Assembly (NCBI RefSeq): GCF_002551245.1
Contig: NZ_NTGZ01000016.1
Coordinates: forward strand, 1 to 52,651
Source of the DNA: Streptomyces sp. rh34
GTDB lineage: Bacteria > Actinomycetota > Actinomycetes > Streptomycetales > Streptomycetaceae
Length of the DNA: 52,651 nucleotides
Direction: 5' to 3'
The position numbers and the translations under genes were made by a program. Under the pieces are notes generated by a model. The model had not been told where the DNA came from and did not search any database. It saw nothing but the letters and a program-made list of their open reading frames with translations. Positions 10,298 to 17,916 of this stretch are shown here, in pieces. How positions within the stretch are numbered: position 1 is the stretch's first letter; each line of letters starts with the position of its first letter.

Positions 10298-10582
10298 CGC
10301 GTCACCCTCACGTCCCACCGTCCCCCGGCGTCCCGAATTCGGGTGCGCCTGACCGTGTCCCGTCCGTACCATCCATGCCGTCATGCGCTGCTCCTCGCTC
10401 GTGCCGGTCGTTCTCCCCGCCTAACGGGCACATGGCCTCCAGGTGTACGTGACCTGCACAACATCACCCGCCCCGGGCGATGTCCGGATGGCCCTCACGC
10501 GTACGCTGTACAGCTGAACCTGCCGCCCCTGCCGCTCCCCTGCGACGTCGCGGCGTTGACACGATTCGGGGAGTAACAGACG

Positions 10583-11464
10583 GTGCTAGAGAGTGTGGGC
10601 GCGCTGACCAGCAGCCCATGGATCTACGCGGTGGTCGCCCTCTCCGTTCTCCTGGACGTCTTTCTGCCCCTGCTGCCCAGCGGTGTCCTCGTCATCACGG
10701 CCGCCACGGCTGCGGCAGCGGGCACCACCACCGTCAGCGGCGCCGGTGAAAGCACCGGCGGGCAGGTTCCCTCACTCGTCGTGCTGATCCTGTGCGCGGC
10801 CGCAGCCTCGGTGCTCGGCGACCTCGTCGCGTACCGGCTCGCCTGGCGCGGGGGCGACCGGCTGGACCGGGCCATCGCGCGCTCCCGGCGTCTCACCTCC
10901 GCGCAGGAACGTCTCGGCGCGGCGCTGAGCCGGGGCGGCGGCGCGCTGGTGATCATCGCCCGGTTCGCGCCCGCGGGCCGCTCCGTGGTCTCCCTCGGTG
11001 CGGGCGCCGCCCACCGCAGGAAGCGGGATTTCCTCCCCTGGTCCGCGCTGGCGGGCCTGGCATGGGCGGGTTACAGCGTGGGGCTCGGCTACTTCGGCGG
11101 CCGGTGGCTGGGCTCGACCTGGTTCGGCACGGCCGTCTCCGTACTGGCCCTGTTCGTGGCGGGCGCGCTGGCCGCGTTCGTGGTGAAGCGCCCGGCGACG
11201 CGAACGGTGACGGGGACCGAAGCCGAGGCTGAGGCAGCGGAGACGGCGGAGACGGTGCCGTCGGCAACGGAGGCACCGGCATCCGGTCCCGGATCCGCAG
11301 CCAGGCCCGGGTCCGCACCCGCGTCCTCGGCCGTGGCGCCGAGGACGCCCCCGCTCGTGGCCCTGCCGTCGCCCACGCCCGCCCCCGGTGCCACTCCTCC
11401 GGCCGGACCTGCCGTCCTCGGCGGGCCGGGACCGGTGTCGGCGCCCGCACCGGCCGCCCCCTGA
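10583..11464 (+). CDS. DedA family membrane protein
   Basis: 293 residues. The first 210 have DedA/SNARE-associated features: N-terminal hydrophobic helix, reentrant LLPSGVLVITA segment, the LGDLVAYRLAWRGGDRLDRAI region, the RFAPAGRSVVSLGAGAAHRRKRDFLPWSALAGLAWAGY motif with its conserved Arg residues, and late hydrophobic helices. DedA proteins act in phospholipid scrambling and membrane homeostasis. The last 80 residues are an Ala/Pro/Thr/Glu-rich cytoplasmic tail. The GTG start is preceded by GGGGAG. Confidence 0.88.
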   Translation: MLESVGALTSSPWIYAVVALSVLLDVFLPLLPSGVLVITAATAAAAGTTTVSGAGESTGGQVPSLVVLILCAAAASVLGDLVAYRLAWRGGDRLDRAIARSRRLTSAQERLGAALSRGGGALVIIARFAPAGRSVVSLGAGAAHRRKRDFLPWSALAGLAWAGYSVGLGYFGGRWLGSTWFGTAVSVLALFVAGALAAFVVKRPATRTVTGTEAEAEAAETAETVPSATEAPASGPGSAARPGSAPASSAVAPRTPPLVALPSPTPAPGATPPAGPAVLGGPGPVSAPAPAAP

Positions 11465-11520
11465 CCGGAAGGGCGCACCGAAGGGACCTACCGGAGGGGC
11501 CGGCTTGCGGGCGGCGAGTC

Positions 11521-11742
11521 TCAGCCCCGGGCCGCGCCCCGTATCTCCAAACCGTCGAGCAGCTTCATCGTGGCTGCGGTGATCTCGTCGACGGCCTGGT
11601 CGAAGACCTCCCGGTTGTGCGCGGCGGGCGCGCGGAACCCGGAGACCTTGCGTACGTACTGGAGGGCGGCGGCCCGCATGTCCTCCTCGGTGGCCTCTTC
11701 GGGGAGGGCGGGCGGGCGAAGCGTCTTGATGCTGCGGCACAT
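11521..11742 (-). CDS. DUF2277 family protein
   Basis: 73 residues starting MCRSIKTLRPP, the signature of DUF2277, and continuing EEDMRAAALQYVRKVSGFR and FDQAVDEITAAT. Function is unknown; the family is a small cytoplasmic helical protein widespread in actinobacteria. The start is set by GGAGAC and the Cys-Arg N-terminus. A longer frame to 11778 is open but lies outside the family. Confidence 0.9.
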   Translation of the reverse strand: MCRSIKTLRPPALPEEATEEDMRAAALQYVRKVSGFRAPAAHNREVFDQAVDEITAATMKLLDGLEIRGAARG

Positions 11743-11808
11743 GTCTCCAGTGTGGACCGCCCCACTGACAACGGACACCCGTCGCCGTCACCCGCCGTCC
11801 CGGCCGGG

Positions 11809-12264
11809 TCAGCTCCGTACCAGGTCGCTCGGGTTCGACCGGTCGGTGCACAGGGCCCAGATGACGAAGACGTCGATCGCGATGGTGACGATGGCCCAGA
11901 CCGGGGTGTACGGGAGCCACATGAAGTTGGCGATGAGGTTCAGGGAGGCGAGACCGACACCCGCGCCGCGGGCCCAGGTCGCGCCTTTGAGGATGCCCCA
12001 GCCCACAAGGATGAGGATCACGCCGAGGACGAGGTGGATCCAGCCCCACGAGGTCACGCTGAACTTGAAGACGTAGTCGTTGATGCTCGTATAGACGTCG
12101 TTCGAGGCGATCCCCGCAATGCCCTTCAGCACGCCGAGGACGCCGTCCACGAAGAGCAGGACACCGGCGAACACCGTTCCCCCGGCCGCCCACCCGCTGC
12201 CGGTGTGTCCGCCCGGACGCGGGTCGGCGGGGCGCGAGGCGCCGGGTGTGCTGGGCTGCGACAT
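11809..12264 (-). CDS. Four-helix membrane protein (DUF7144-like)
   Basis: 151 residues. A hydrophilic Pro/Gly-rich N-terminus is followed by four hydrophobic helices: GGTVFAGVLLFVDGVLGVLKGIAGI, WIHLVLGVILILVGWGILKG, AGVGLASLNLIANFMWLPY and PVWAIVTIAIDVFVIWALC. The layout and the WGWIHLVLG segment match a common Streptomyces membrane family annotated DUF7144; this name is from memory. Start: AAGGAG eight bases upstream. Confidence 0.75.
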   Translation of the reverse strand: MSQPSTPGASRPADPRPGGHTGSGWAAGGTVFAGVLLFVDGVLGVLKGIAGIASNDVYTSINDYVFKFSVTSWGWIHLVLGVILILVGWGILKGATWARGAGVGLASLNLIANFMWLPYTPVWAIVTIAIDVFVIWALCTDRSNPSDLVRS

Positions 12265-12455
12265 GAGGACTCCTTGGTCGGAACAGACGCCGGGCGCCTG
12301 CTGTCCTGACCTGCCCCGGCAGTGCGGGCAGGTCAGCTCCGACGTTCCTCGCGGCCCCCGGGCGACGCCACTTGGACGCACCCGTTCGGGTGAGGTGTCA
12401 CGGCGCGCTGACGTCACGGGCGCTCTCCCGTACCGTCCGACGACGTCGCACGGGA

Positions 12456-12674
12456 TCACTCCCAGGTGTCGAGGTCGCCGCCGCGCCATTCGATCAGCCC
12501 CGGCCGGTCCAGCTCGACGACCTTGTCGGGCCCCGGGGCGAACCCCGCGGCCCGCAGCAGCGCGGCCACCTCGCCCCGCCCGTGCGCCAGGCCCACGATC
12601 TGCCCGTGCACGGTGACCCGCCGCCCTCCGGTCGCGGAAGGCGGATAGACGATCACGGGCGGGTGCTCGGCCAT
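12456..12674 (-). CDS. Small conserved Streptomyces protein (paralogue of the gene at 50081-50293)
   Basis: 72 residues, beginning with PPVIVYPPSATGGRRVTVHG and containing IVGLAHGRGEVAALLRAAG and a late WRGGDLDTWE. It aligns along its whole length with the prophage gene at 50081-50293: shared TGGRRVTV.G.I.GLAH and EWRGG blocks. I know this type of small protein as common in Streptomyces, often next to DUF6233 genes, without assigned function. Here it stands alone, convergent with no DUF6233 partner in view. Confidence 0.75.
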   Translation of the reverse strand: MAEHPPVIVYPPSATGGRRVTVHGQIVGLAHGRGEVAALLRAAGFAPGPDKVVELDRPGLIEWRGGDLDTWE

Positions 12675-12818
12675 GCCTCCACGGTGCCCCGAGCGCCGCC
12701 CCCGCGCATCCCGGGAGGCAGGCTCCGTGCCCCCGCTCACCCCGGCGGAACCGCCCGAGCGCGTCCCTGCGTCCCCGCAGACGTTCGTACGATCATGAAC
12801 CGCGACGGAGGACCGCTC

Positions 12819-13442
12819 ATGACGGCCATGGCTGCCCGCTATCTGTACCTCACCCGGCACGGCCAGGCCTCCGCCGACGAGAGCACGCTGACCGACGCCG
12901 GCTGCCGTCAGGCCGCCCTGCTCGGGGAGCGGCTCCGCGGAGCCCCGATCACGGCGATCCACCACGGCCCGCTCCCGCGCGCCGAGCAGACGGCGCGGCT
13001 GGTCGGCGAGCGGCTGACGGGAGTTCCCCTGCTGCGGTCCGAACCGGCCGGCGACTACATCCCGTACCTGCCGCGAAGGGAGGAGCTGCCGGCGGAGTCG
13101 GCCGACGAGACGCTCGCCCGGCTGGCCGGGTTCCCCGCGGCGGAACGCGAGCAGGGCCCCGGGCTGGCCCGGCAGGCCCTCGCGCGGTTCACGGGAACGG
13201 TCGAGGGTGACGAGCCCCGCCACGAACTCCTCGTGACCCACAACTTCCTCGTCGGCTGGCTCGTCCGGGCGGCGCTGGACGCCCCGAAGTGGCGCTGGCT
13301 GGGCATCAACCACGCCAACGCCGCGCTGACCGTCATCCGTTACGCCCCCGGCCGCCCCCCGGCCCTCCTCCTGTTCAACGACACCGGCCACCTGCCCGCC
13401 GAACTCCGTTGGACCGGCTTCTCGCCCGAGTTGCACGTCTGA
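12819..13442 (+). CDS. Histidine phosphatase family protein (phosphoglycerate mutase-like)
   Basis: 207 residues. The catalytic RHG motif is in YLTRHGQAS (about residues 11-15). The second conserved region HHGPLPRAEQTARLVGERL supplies the second Arg, and the late LLVTHNFLVGWLV supplies the catalytic His. It probably acts as a phosphatase on small phosphorylated metabolites or proteins. The ATG at 12819 has GGAGG seven bases upstream, better than the in-frame ATG at 12795. Confidence 0.88.
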   Translation: MTAMAARYLYLTRHGQASADESTLTDAGCRQAALLGERLRGAPITAIHHGPLPRAEQTARLVGERLTGVPLLRSEPAGDYIPYLPRREELPAESADETLARLAGFPAAEREQGPGLARQALARFTGTVEGDEPRHELLVTHNFLVGWLVRAALDAPKWRWLGINHANAALTVIRYAPGRPPALLLFNDTGHLPAELRWTGFSPELHV

Positions 13443-13665
13443 GGGGGGGGGACACGACCTCCGAGGGGGCACGGCGCGGGCGGACACCCGCCCGGCGCGG
13501 CACAGGCAATGACTCAGCCACTCCGCCCACGAACGCGGATCAGCGACGTCAGCAGCCCGCGCGTTTCGGCACCCGCGGCCACGACGAGGGCTCACGGGTG
13601 AGTCGATCACGGCGAGCAGAGTGGCGGACGGCCACCGCCGTCGTACGGGGGACCCGGCACAGCCG

Positions 13666-14334
13666 TCACGCTCCCCCGGCGTCCTGCCCCCGGCTCCGGC
13701 CGAGCAGCAGCGCCTCCGAGCCGACCGGCCGGAATCCGGCGGCCTGGAACGCCCGGACGCTGCGCGCATTGCCCGCGGCCTGCTGCGACCAGAGCGGTTC
13801 GCCCGGGGGCACGAGGTGCCGTGCGGCGGTGGCGAGGGCGCGGCCGAGGCCCCGGTGCCGGGCATCCTCGTCCAGCTCGACCGCCACCTCCCAACGCCCC
13901 GCCACCCCGCGCCCGAGCACCAGCACTCCCCCGTCGGCCTCCCACATCCGCACCCCGTCCCGGCGCCGGCGCGCACTCATCACCCGTGAGTGCACGGGAT
14001 CGGTGACCTCCCGCAGCTCCAGCCCGGGTTCACCGGGCAGCGAAGACGCCACGGTCAGGAGGTCGATCGTGTCGGTGACCCGCCCGGTGCGTTCCAGGAA
14101 GGCCGTCAGGAAGCGGGGGTGCATCGTGGCGGCCAGCGCATCGCATTCCAGGGCGGCCAGCGTCACGTGGACCCATTCGGGGTCCTCGTCGGTGAACACG
14201 ACCGAGTGCGCAGTGAAGGCGATCACCCCCGTGTCGCGACCGTTCGGCGCGGCGACCACGGTCGTCCCCCCGTCGGTCTCCGGAAACCTCCCGCGCGCCG
14301 CCTCGTCCAGGATCTCCGCCAGCGTCTGTCCCAT
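13666..14334 (-). CDS. GNAT family N-acetyltransferase
   Basis: 222 residues. The C-terminal half has a GNAT fold: strand RWEVAVELDEDARHRGLGRALATAARHL with the RHRGLG acetyl-CoA loop, then NARSVRAFQAAGFRPVGSEALL. The N-terminal half (GRFPETDGGTTVVAAPNGRDTGVIAFTAHSVVF) is a second, more divergent domain as in tandem-domain GNATs. The substrate is unknown. Start at 14334: GAGGGG seven bases upstream; a longer frame to 14475 is Arg-rich and unsupported. Confidence 0.85.
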   Translation of the reverse strand: MGQTLAEILDEAARGRFPETDGGTTVVAAPNGRDTGVIAFTAHSVVFTDEDPEWVHVTLAALECDALAATMHPRFLTAFLERTGRVTDTIDLLTVASSLPGEPGLELREVTDPVHSRVMSARRRRDGVRMWEADGGVLVLGRGVAGRWEVAVELDEDARHRGLGRALATAARHLVPPGEPLWSQQAAGNARSVRAFQAAGFRPVGSEALLLGRSRGQDAGGA

Positions 14335-14652
14335 GAAGTGGCCCCTCGTACCTCGTCGTTCGGCCAGACCGTCGCATCGCCGCAGCACCGTGCCACCACG
14401 CGGGGACGGACGACGAGGAACGTTCATCCGTCTCTCTGGTGGCGCACCGGCCCAGGGTAGGCCGGTCCATCGCACGGCAGGCGTCCAGGTGCCCCCGGTA
14501 CACGCGCCCGAGGAGGCGGCCTTCGACGCAGCCGGTCACCTCACCTCCGGCATGACCTCCGGCGTAATCGACCGCATCCGCCCGCCGCGGCAGGATCGAA
14601 CCCATCGACGGGAAGCCCTGACAGGCCCCGCCCCAGCAGCGAGGAGAACGCC
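14335..14652. other. Intergenic region, no gene seen
   Basis: A 318-bp gap between divergent genes. I found no convincing coding frame. It should hold the promoters for the acetyltransferase (left) and the SnoaL-like gene (right, ribosome site GAGGAG at about 14640). Confidence 0.6.
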
Positions 14653-15120
14653 ATGTCCGTCACGTCCCCCACCCTCCCGGCAAGCTCGGCCGACGCCGCG
14701 CCTTCCCCCACCGGTGCGACCCGCGCCGTCGTCCAGGAGTTCCTGGCCGCCCGGCTGGCCGGGGACACCGCGCGGCTCACGGCGCTCTTCGCCGACGAGG
14801 TCGACTGGCTGCTGGCCGAGAACCCGGCCGTGCCGTGGATCCGCCCCCGGTCCACGGCCGCCGAATGCGCGTCGCAGTTCACGGAGTTGATGGAGCACAC
14901 GGTGCCCGAGGACGCCCGCGCCTCCGTCGACGCGTTCCTCGTGGACGGCGCTGACGCCGTCCTGATGGGGCACCTGTCGGGGACCGTACGGGCGACGGGC
15001 AGATCGTTCGAGGGACCGTTCGCGCTGCGCCTCACCGTCGAGAACGGCCGGATCACCCGGCACCACCTCTACGAGAACAGCCTGTCGATCGCGGAGGCGG
15101 TGAGTGACCGCGCGCATTGA
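14653..15120 (+). CDS. SnoaL-like/NTF2-fold protein
   Basis: 155 residues. The body reads as a compact NTF2/SnoaL fold: VVQEFLAARLAGDTARLTALFADEVDWLL, a PWIRPRSTAAECASQFTELM middle and FALRLTVENGRITRHHLYENSL at the end, the usual place for the cone-shaped barrel strands. Such proteins bind or isomerise small molecules; the specific activity is unknown. It is the last chromosomal gene before the tRNA-linked insertion array. Start: GAGGAG, well placed. Confidence 0.85.
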   Translation: MSVTSPTLPASSADAAPSPTGATRAVVQEFLAARLAGDTARLTALFADEVDWLLAENPAVPWIRPRSTAAECASQFTELMEHTVPEDARASVDAFLVDGADAVLMGHLSGTVRATGRSFEGPFALRLTVENGRITRHHLYENSLSIAEAVSDRAH

Positions 15121-15141
15121 TCGTGGGCGGGAGAAGGACAC

Positions 15142-15177
15142 CGAAGGCCCCCGACCATGGCTGGTCGGGGGCCTTCG
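15142..15177. terminator. Perfect 16-bp hairpin next to att site 1
   Basis: Arms 15142-15157 and 15162-15177 are perfect complements (CGAAGGCCCCCGACCA and its reverse) with a 4-base loop. It lies 22 bases after the SnoaL stop codon and 4 bases from the tRNA 3' end, so it can end transcription from the left and, originally, tRNA transcription from the right. Confidence 0.85.
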
Positions 15178-15181
15178 TACG

Positions 15182-15225
15182 GGTGGGCGCGGACGGTTTC
15201 GAACCGCCGACATCTGCTTTGTAAG
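15182..15225 (-). repeat. att site 1: 3' half of tRNA, probably tRNA-Val(UAC)
   Basis: Read on the minus strand, it runs from the anticodon loop CUUACAA through the AGCAG stem, the T-arm GGCGG-TTCGAAA-CCGTC, and CGCGCCC of the acceptor stem to ACC. Anticodon UAC would mean valine; the 5' half is absent, so identity is tentative. The sequence changes from the copy at 29656-29699 exactly after position 15225. This is the chromosome-AICE junction. Confidence 0.85.
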
Positions 15226-15322
15226 TTCGACTGACCGGCCGCGCGGCCACCGCTTCTCGGGCTCTCACACCGGGGCGGACCCCTGTCACAGACAGCAGGG
15301 ATACGCAGTCATGCGGGGACGT

Positions 15323-15345
15323 TGCCGTCAACCGCTGCCGTCATC
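15323..15345 (+). repeat. Candidate left integrase arm sites of the AICE
   Basis: TGCCGTCAAC (15323-15332) and TGCCGTCATC (15336-15345), 13 bases apart start to start. A pair with the same 13-base spacing (TGCCGTCATC, TACCGTCAAC) lies at the other AICE end at 29597-29619. In the excised circle the two pairs would flank the core, as arm-type sites do for tyrosine integrases. Confidence 0.5.
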
Positions 15346-15374
15346 ACCCGACGCCCCGAGGGGCGGAACTTGCC

Positions 15375-15599
15375 CTACTTCGGGCGCTCTTGTAGCCGGG
15401 CTTCCCGTTGCCGCACCTCATTCAGGCGCGCAAACAGCTTCTTCCACTCCCTCGCAGCGGCACCCCTCCGGTGAGCCCCATCAGGCTTCACCGTTCGCGG
15501 TCTACGGGCCTTCTTGTCATTCGGCCCGCCGTGATCTCCGCTGGTCAACTGGACGCGTTTCGCAGCTCCGTCGCGACGCTGCCGGTCTCCCATGGCCAT
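15375..15599 (-). CDS. Small basic hypothetical protein
   Basis: 74 residues, rich in Arg, Lys and Gln, with an amphipathic C-terminal helix (AAAREWKKLFARLNEVRQREARLQE). No family recognised. It is the outermost AICE gene, next to the left att. Two in-frame ATGs (15599, 15593) are possible with no clear ribosome site. It could bind nucleic acid or be spurious; the codon pattern is only moderately convincing. Confidence 0.4.
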   Translation of the reverse strand: MAMGDRQRRDGAAKRVQLTSGDHGGPNDKKARRPRTVKPDGAHRRGAAAREWKKLFARLNEVRQREARLQERPK

Positions 15600-15703
15600 G
15601 CTCGAACACTACGCCTGAGGCAGGGAGACTGCTCCATGTCACGCAGACTTTCGACTCAACCAACGTCATGGAACTGGCCGCCCCGCCGAACTCCCGCCGT
15701 CGG

Positions 15704-16525
15704 TCAATCGACGCTGCCGGACGGGACCGTGCCAACGGCCAAAAGGTGCGAGCTGGCGGCGAGGAGTTCCGGGTACGGCTCCGCCATGCGGGCCGCGTCC
15801 ATGGCTGAGGCGATCAGATCATCCGTGGGGCCGTCGCCCGGCTGCTGTTCTGCCGCCTTCACTAGCGACCAGGCGGGGCCCTCGATGCCGAAGACCTGCA
15901 CATCCTCCAGCCCAGAGGCGATCAGCTCCGTCACCAGCTCTTCGGCCCTGTGGAAGTACGACAGGGTGAAACCTCGCGCTCCGTCATAGACCGCCGTCTC
16001 CAGAATCTTGGAGACGGAGTCGTGGATCCGGTCGGTGTGCAGGTGTGCGTACGTGACGTGCTCGAAGAGCGACGCATAGCGATTGATCGCAGCTGCGGCG
16101 ACCAGCCCGCCGGGCTTGGCCACGCGGGAAGCTTCCGCGAGCGCTCGTTGCCGGTCGGCGGGGTCGGGCAGGTGGTAGAGCGGCCCGAGGAGCTGCACGA
16201 CGTCGAAGGTGTCGTCCGGCTCGGGCAGGTCGCGCGCGTCCCCGACAACCGCCGGGCACACCGCCGACGCGGCCTCAACATGACGGGGCACCGGGTCCAC
16301 CAGAGCGACGTCATAGCCGTCCTTCACCAGCCATTCAGCGTGAATCCCAGTCCCCCCGCCCACGTCGAGCACACGCGCCGGCGCGGGGGGCAGAAAGCGT
16401 CGGAGGAGTTCCTGAGTTCTGACCAGTTCCATCCGCCCGTCTGCCGAGCTGCGCAGACGGCTGTCCTCGTTGACCGACTCGCCATAGAACCGCATCACGG
16501 AGGGCGCCAATTCGAGATTCGACAT
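15704..16525 (-). CDS. Class I SAM-dependent methyltransferase
   Basis: 273 residues. Motif I is VLDVGGGTGIHAEWL (SAM-binding glycine loop), followed by VALVDPVPRHV (acidic motif II), GDARDLPEPDDTFDVVQLLGPLYHL and LAEASRVAKPGGLVAAA (motifs IV-VI). It fits methyltransferase domain 11/25 enzymes acting on small molecules. It is transcribed divergently from the GntR gene. The ATG at 16525 has no ribosome site, but a -10-like GATACT ends seven bases upstream, so the transcript is probably leaderless. A palindromic operator lies between its -35 and -10 boxes. The upstream in-frame extension to 16705 would run through that operator and part of gntR and is rejected. Substrate unknown. Confidence 0.88.
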   Translation of the reverse strand: MSNLELAPSVMRFYGESVNEDSRLRSSADGRMELVRTQELLRRFLPPAPARVLDVGGGTGIHAEWLVKDGYDVALVDPVPRHVEAASAVCPAVVGDARDLPEPDDTFDVVQLLGPLYHLPDPADRQRALAEASRVAKPGGLVAAAAINRYASLFEHVTYAHLHTDRIHDSVSKILETAVYDGARGFTLSYFHRAEELVTELIASGLEDVQVFGIEGPAWSLVKAAEQQPGDGPTDDLIASAMDAARMAEPYPELLAASSHLLAVGTVPSGSVD

Positions 16526-16531
16526 GGTCGC

Positions 16532-16561
16532 AGTATCGTGTGTACCGGTGGACCAGTCCAG
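16532..16561 (-). promoter_or_regulatory. Methyltransferase promoter with operator copy 1
   Basis: On the minus strand: -35 TGGACT (16555-16560), a 17-base spacer and -10 GATACT (16532-16537), placing the transcription start at the ATG. The spacer contains GGTCCACCGGT, so operator copy 1 (16541-16561) matches copies 2 and 3 downstream of gntR. The same site lies 20 bases before the gntR start, so one bound regulator could control both directions. Confidence 0.6.
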
Positions 16562-16581
16562 CGCAGGAAATAGGGGAAGCC

Positions 16582-17298
16582 ATGGCAGTCCTGAAGTACG
16601 AAGAGATCGCAGAGTTCCTGCGCGCCCGCATCGCCGCTGGTGAGATCGCACCCGGGGCCACGATTCCATCGGGTCGCGAGTTGGCCGAGCAGTGGGATGT
16701 GTCACGAGCCACCGCCATCAAGGCCGTCGATGTACTGCGAAACGATGGCGTGGTCGTGGCCAAGCAGGGAACCGGGTTCGTCGTCACGGAGACGCCCGTG
16801 GCACGCCCCGCCGGCGCACGCCGCGCCGGGTCGGCGCGCATCCTGGGCGGGATGCCGTTCCTGCGCCTGGGCGCGCCCGACTGGGCGGAACCCCCCGCCC
16901 GCGTCGCCGCCGCCCTCGGCCTCTCCCCCGGGACAACAGCACTTCGGCGCGTTCGGGTCCTCCAGCTCCCGGACGGAACGCCGAATAGCTGCGTTGAGGC
17001 GTGGTTCCCCCCGGAGATCGCGGAGGTGTCACCGCGCCTTGCTGACACCAACCCGATCGCCGAAGGAACAACTCGCTACGTCCGGCGTCAGACCGGGCGG
17101 GGTCCGGCCGAAGGAGTGGACGTCACCACCGTGCGCCTCGCGTCGGAGACGGAGGCGGAGCGCTTGGGGGTACCGGAGGGCACACCGGTAGCCGTGCTGC
17201 TGCACACGGCGTATGACGAGCAGGGGAAGCCACTGGTCTGCGAGGAGGGCGTTACACCCTCGTCGCTCTTCGAGCAGGTGGACACCTACGCCATGTAG
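16582..17298 (+). CDS. GntR/HutC-family transcriptional regulator (KorSA-like)
   Basis: 238 residues. The N-terminal winged helix (KYEEIAEFLRARIAAGEIAPGATIPSGRELAEQWDVSRATAIKAVDVLRNDGVVVAKQGTGFVV, residues about 5-70) is a textbook GntR DNA-binding domain. The C-terminal part (ALRRVRVLQLPDG...SCVEAWFPPEI...ATE...GVPEGTPVAVLLHTAYDEQGKPL) is a UTRA ligand-binding domain of the HutC subfamily. In pSAM2, KorSA of this type represses pra and transfer/replication genes; by position this is its counterpart. Ribosome site AGGGGAAG. Three copies of one palindrome surround the gene (16541, 17321, 17421), pointing to autoregulation. Confidence 0.9.
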   Translation: MAVLKYEEIAEFLRARIAAGEIAPGATIPSGRELAEQWDVSRATAIKAVDVLRNDGVVVAKQGTGFVVTETPVARPAGARRAGSARILGGMPFLRLGAPDWAEPPARVAAALGLSPGTTALRRVRVLQLPDGTPNSCVEAWFPPEIAEVSPRLADTNPIAEGTTRYVRRQTGRGPAEGVDVTTVRLASETEAERLGVPEGTPVAVLLHTAYDEQGKPLVCEEGVTPSSLFEQVDTYAM

Positions 17299-17320
17299 GC
17301 GCAACGAGCAACAGAGACGG

Positions 17321-17349
17321 CTGGACCGGTCCACCGGTTCAGCTTTTTT
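17321..17349 (+). terminator. gntR terminator overlapping operator copy 2
   Basis: Arms CTGGACCGGT (17321-17330) and ACCGGTTCAG (17333-17342) around a central CC, followed directly by CTTTTTTG. It is a good rho-independent terminator 22 bases after the gntR stop, and its stem has the same sequence as the operator palindrome. Confidence 0.75.
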
Positions 17350-17420
17350 GTGTGCCCGAATCCACTCCCCCACCTGCACTTTCCTTCGCGACGGGGCAGC
17401 GGCACGCGGATTCATCGCTT

Positions 17421-17446
17421 GACTGGACCGGTCCACCGGTCCAGTC
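17421..17446. promoter_or_regulatory. Operator copy 3, perfect palindrome
   Basis: Arms GACTGGACCGGT (17421-17432) and ACCGGTCCAGTC (17435-17446) around CC: a perfect 12-bp inverted repeat. It is the most symmetric of the three copies and lies upstream of the transfer operon, so it is the likely GntR operator for that operon. Confidence 0.65.
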
Positions 17447-17916
17447 TCTTGTTGTGGTCATCGCCCGATCCGGAATCTCCGGAGGGGGTCGATTCCGTCA
17501 CGCCAAAACTCAACAGCGTGATCCACCGCAGTACGGCGGCCGTGACCGTTCCGGCCGAGGCGAGTGGAGACCAGTCGGCCGAGAAGGGGCCCCCGTCACA
17601 CCGGGGCCCAACACCCCAGATGGGGGACACGCCACCGACTCGAAAGAACCGCTACGGCACACCTTGAAGCTGCCACCTCAGACGTCCGGGACTTCGGATC
17701 TCCCCGGACCGAGCAGTGCCGAGCGAATCGGAGAACCGACGCACCAGCGCTCACGGTGCCCGGCACCCACACCCGCCCTGCCGGCGGACAGGGGGTGTCG
17801 GGTCGCCGTGGTCGCTCGTAGCCCACGACCGACCTCCGCCAGACGGCGCGAGGCCCCGGTGCTGGAACACCGGGGCCTCAGTTCGGGCCGTCCACCTGCT
17901 AGGGAGAACACGACCC
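17447..17916. other. Long untranslated region before the transfer operon
   Basis: 470 bp with no convincing gene; open frames here have no recognisable protein features. It contains a 21-base segment at 17466-17486 that recurs inside the prophage gene at 51637 (52284-52304), and the hairpin at 17850-17879. It may hold the operon promoter and a structured leader. Confidence 0.5.
17850..17879 (+). promoter_or_regulatory. Strong hairpin in the operon leader
   Basis: Perfect 12-bp arms GAGGCCCCGGTG (17850-17861) and CACCGGGGCCTC (17868-17879) with a 6-base loop, ending 37 bases before the first gene. No T-run follows, so attenuation or mRNA protection is as likely as termination. Confidence 0.5.

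Noticed and set aside
13443..13665. Possible gene remnant between the histidine phosphatase and the second acetyltransferase
   Set aside because: Frames on both strands are Arg/Pro-rich shadows without recognisable motifs.
15182..15225. Complete tRNA gene at att site 1
   Set aside because: Only the 3' half from the anticodon loop on is present; the neighbouring bases cannot form the D-arm and 5' acceptor strand. The same holds at 29656-29699.
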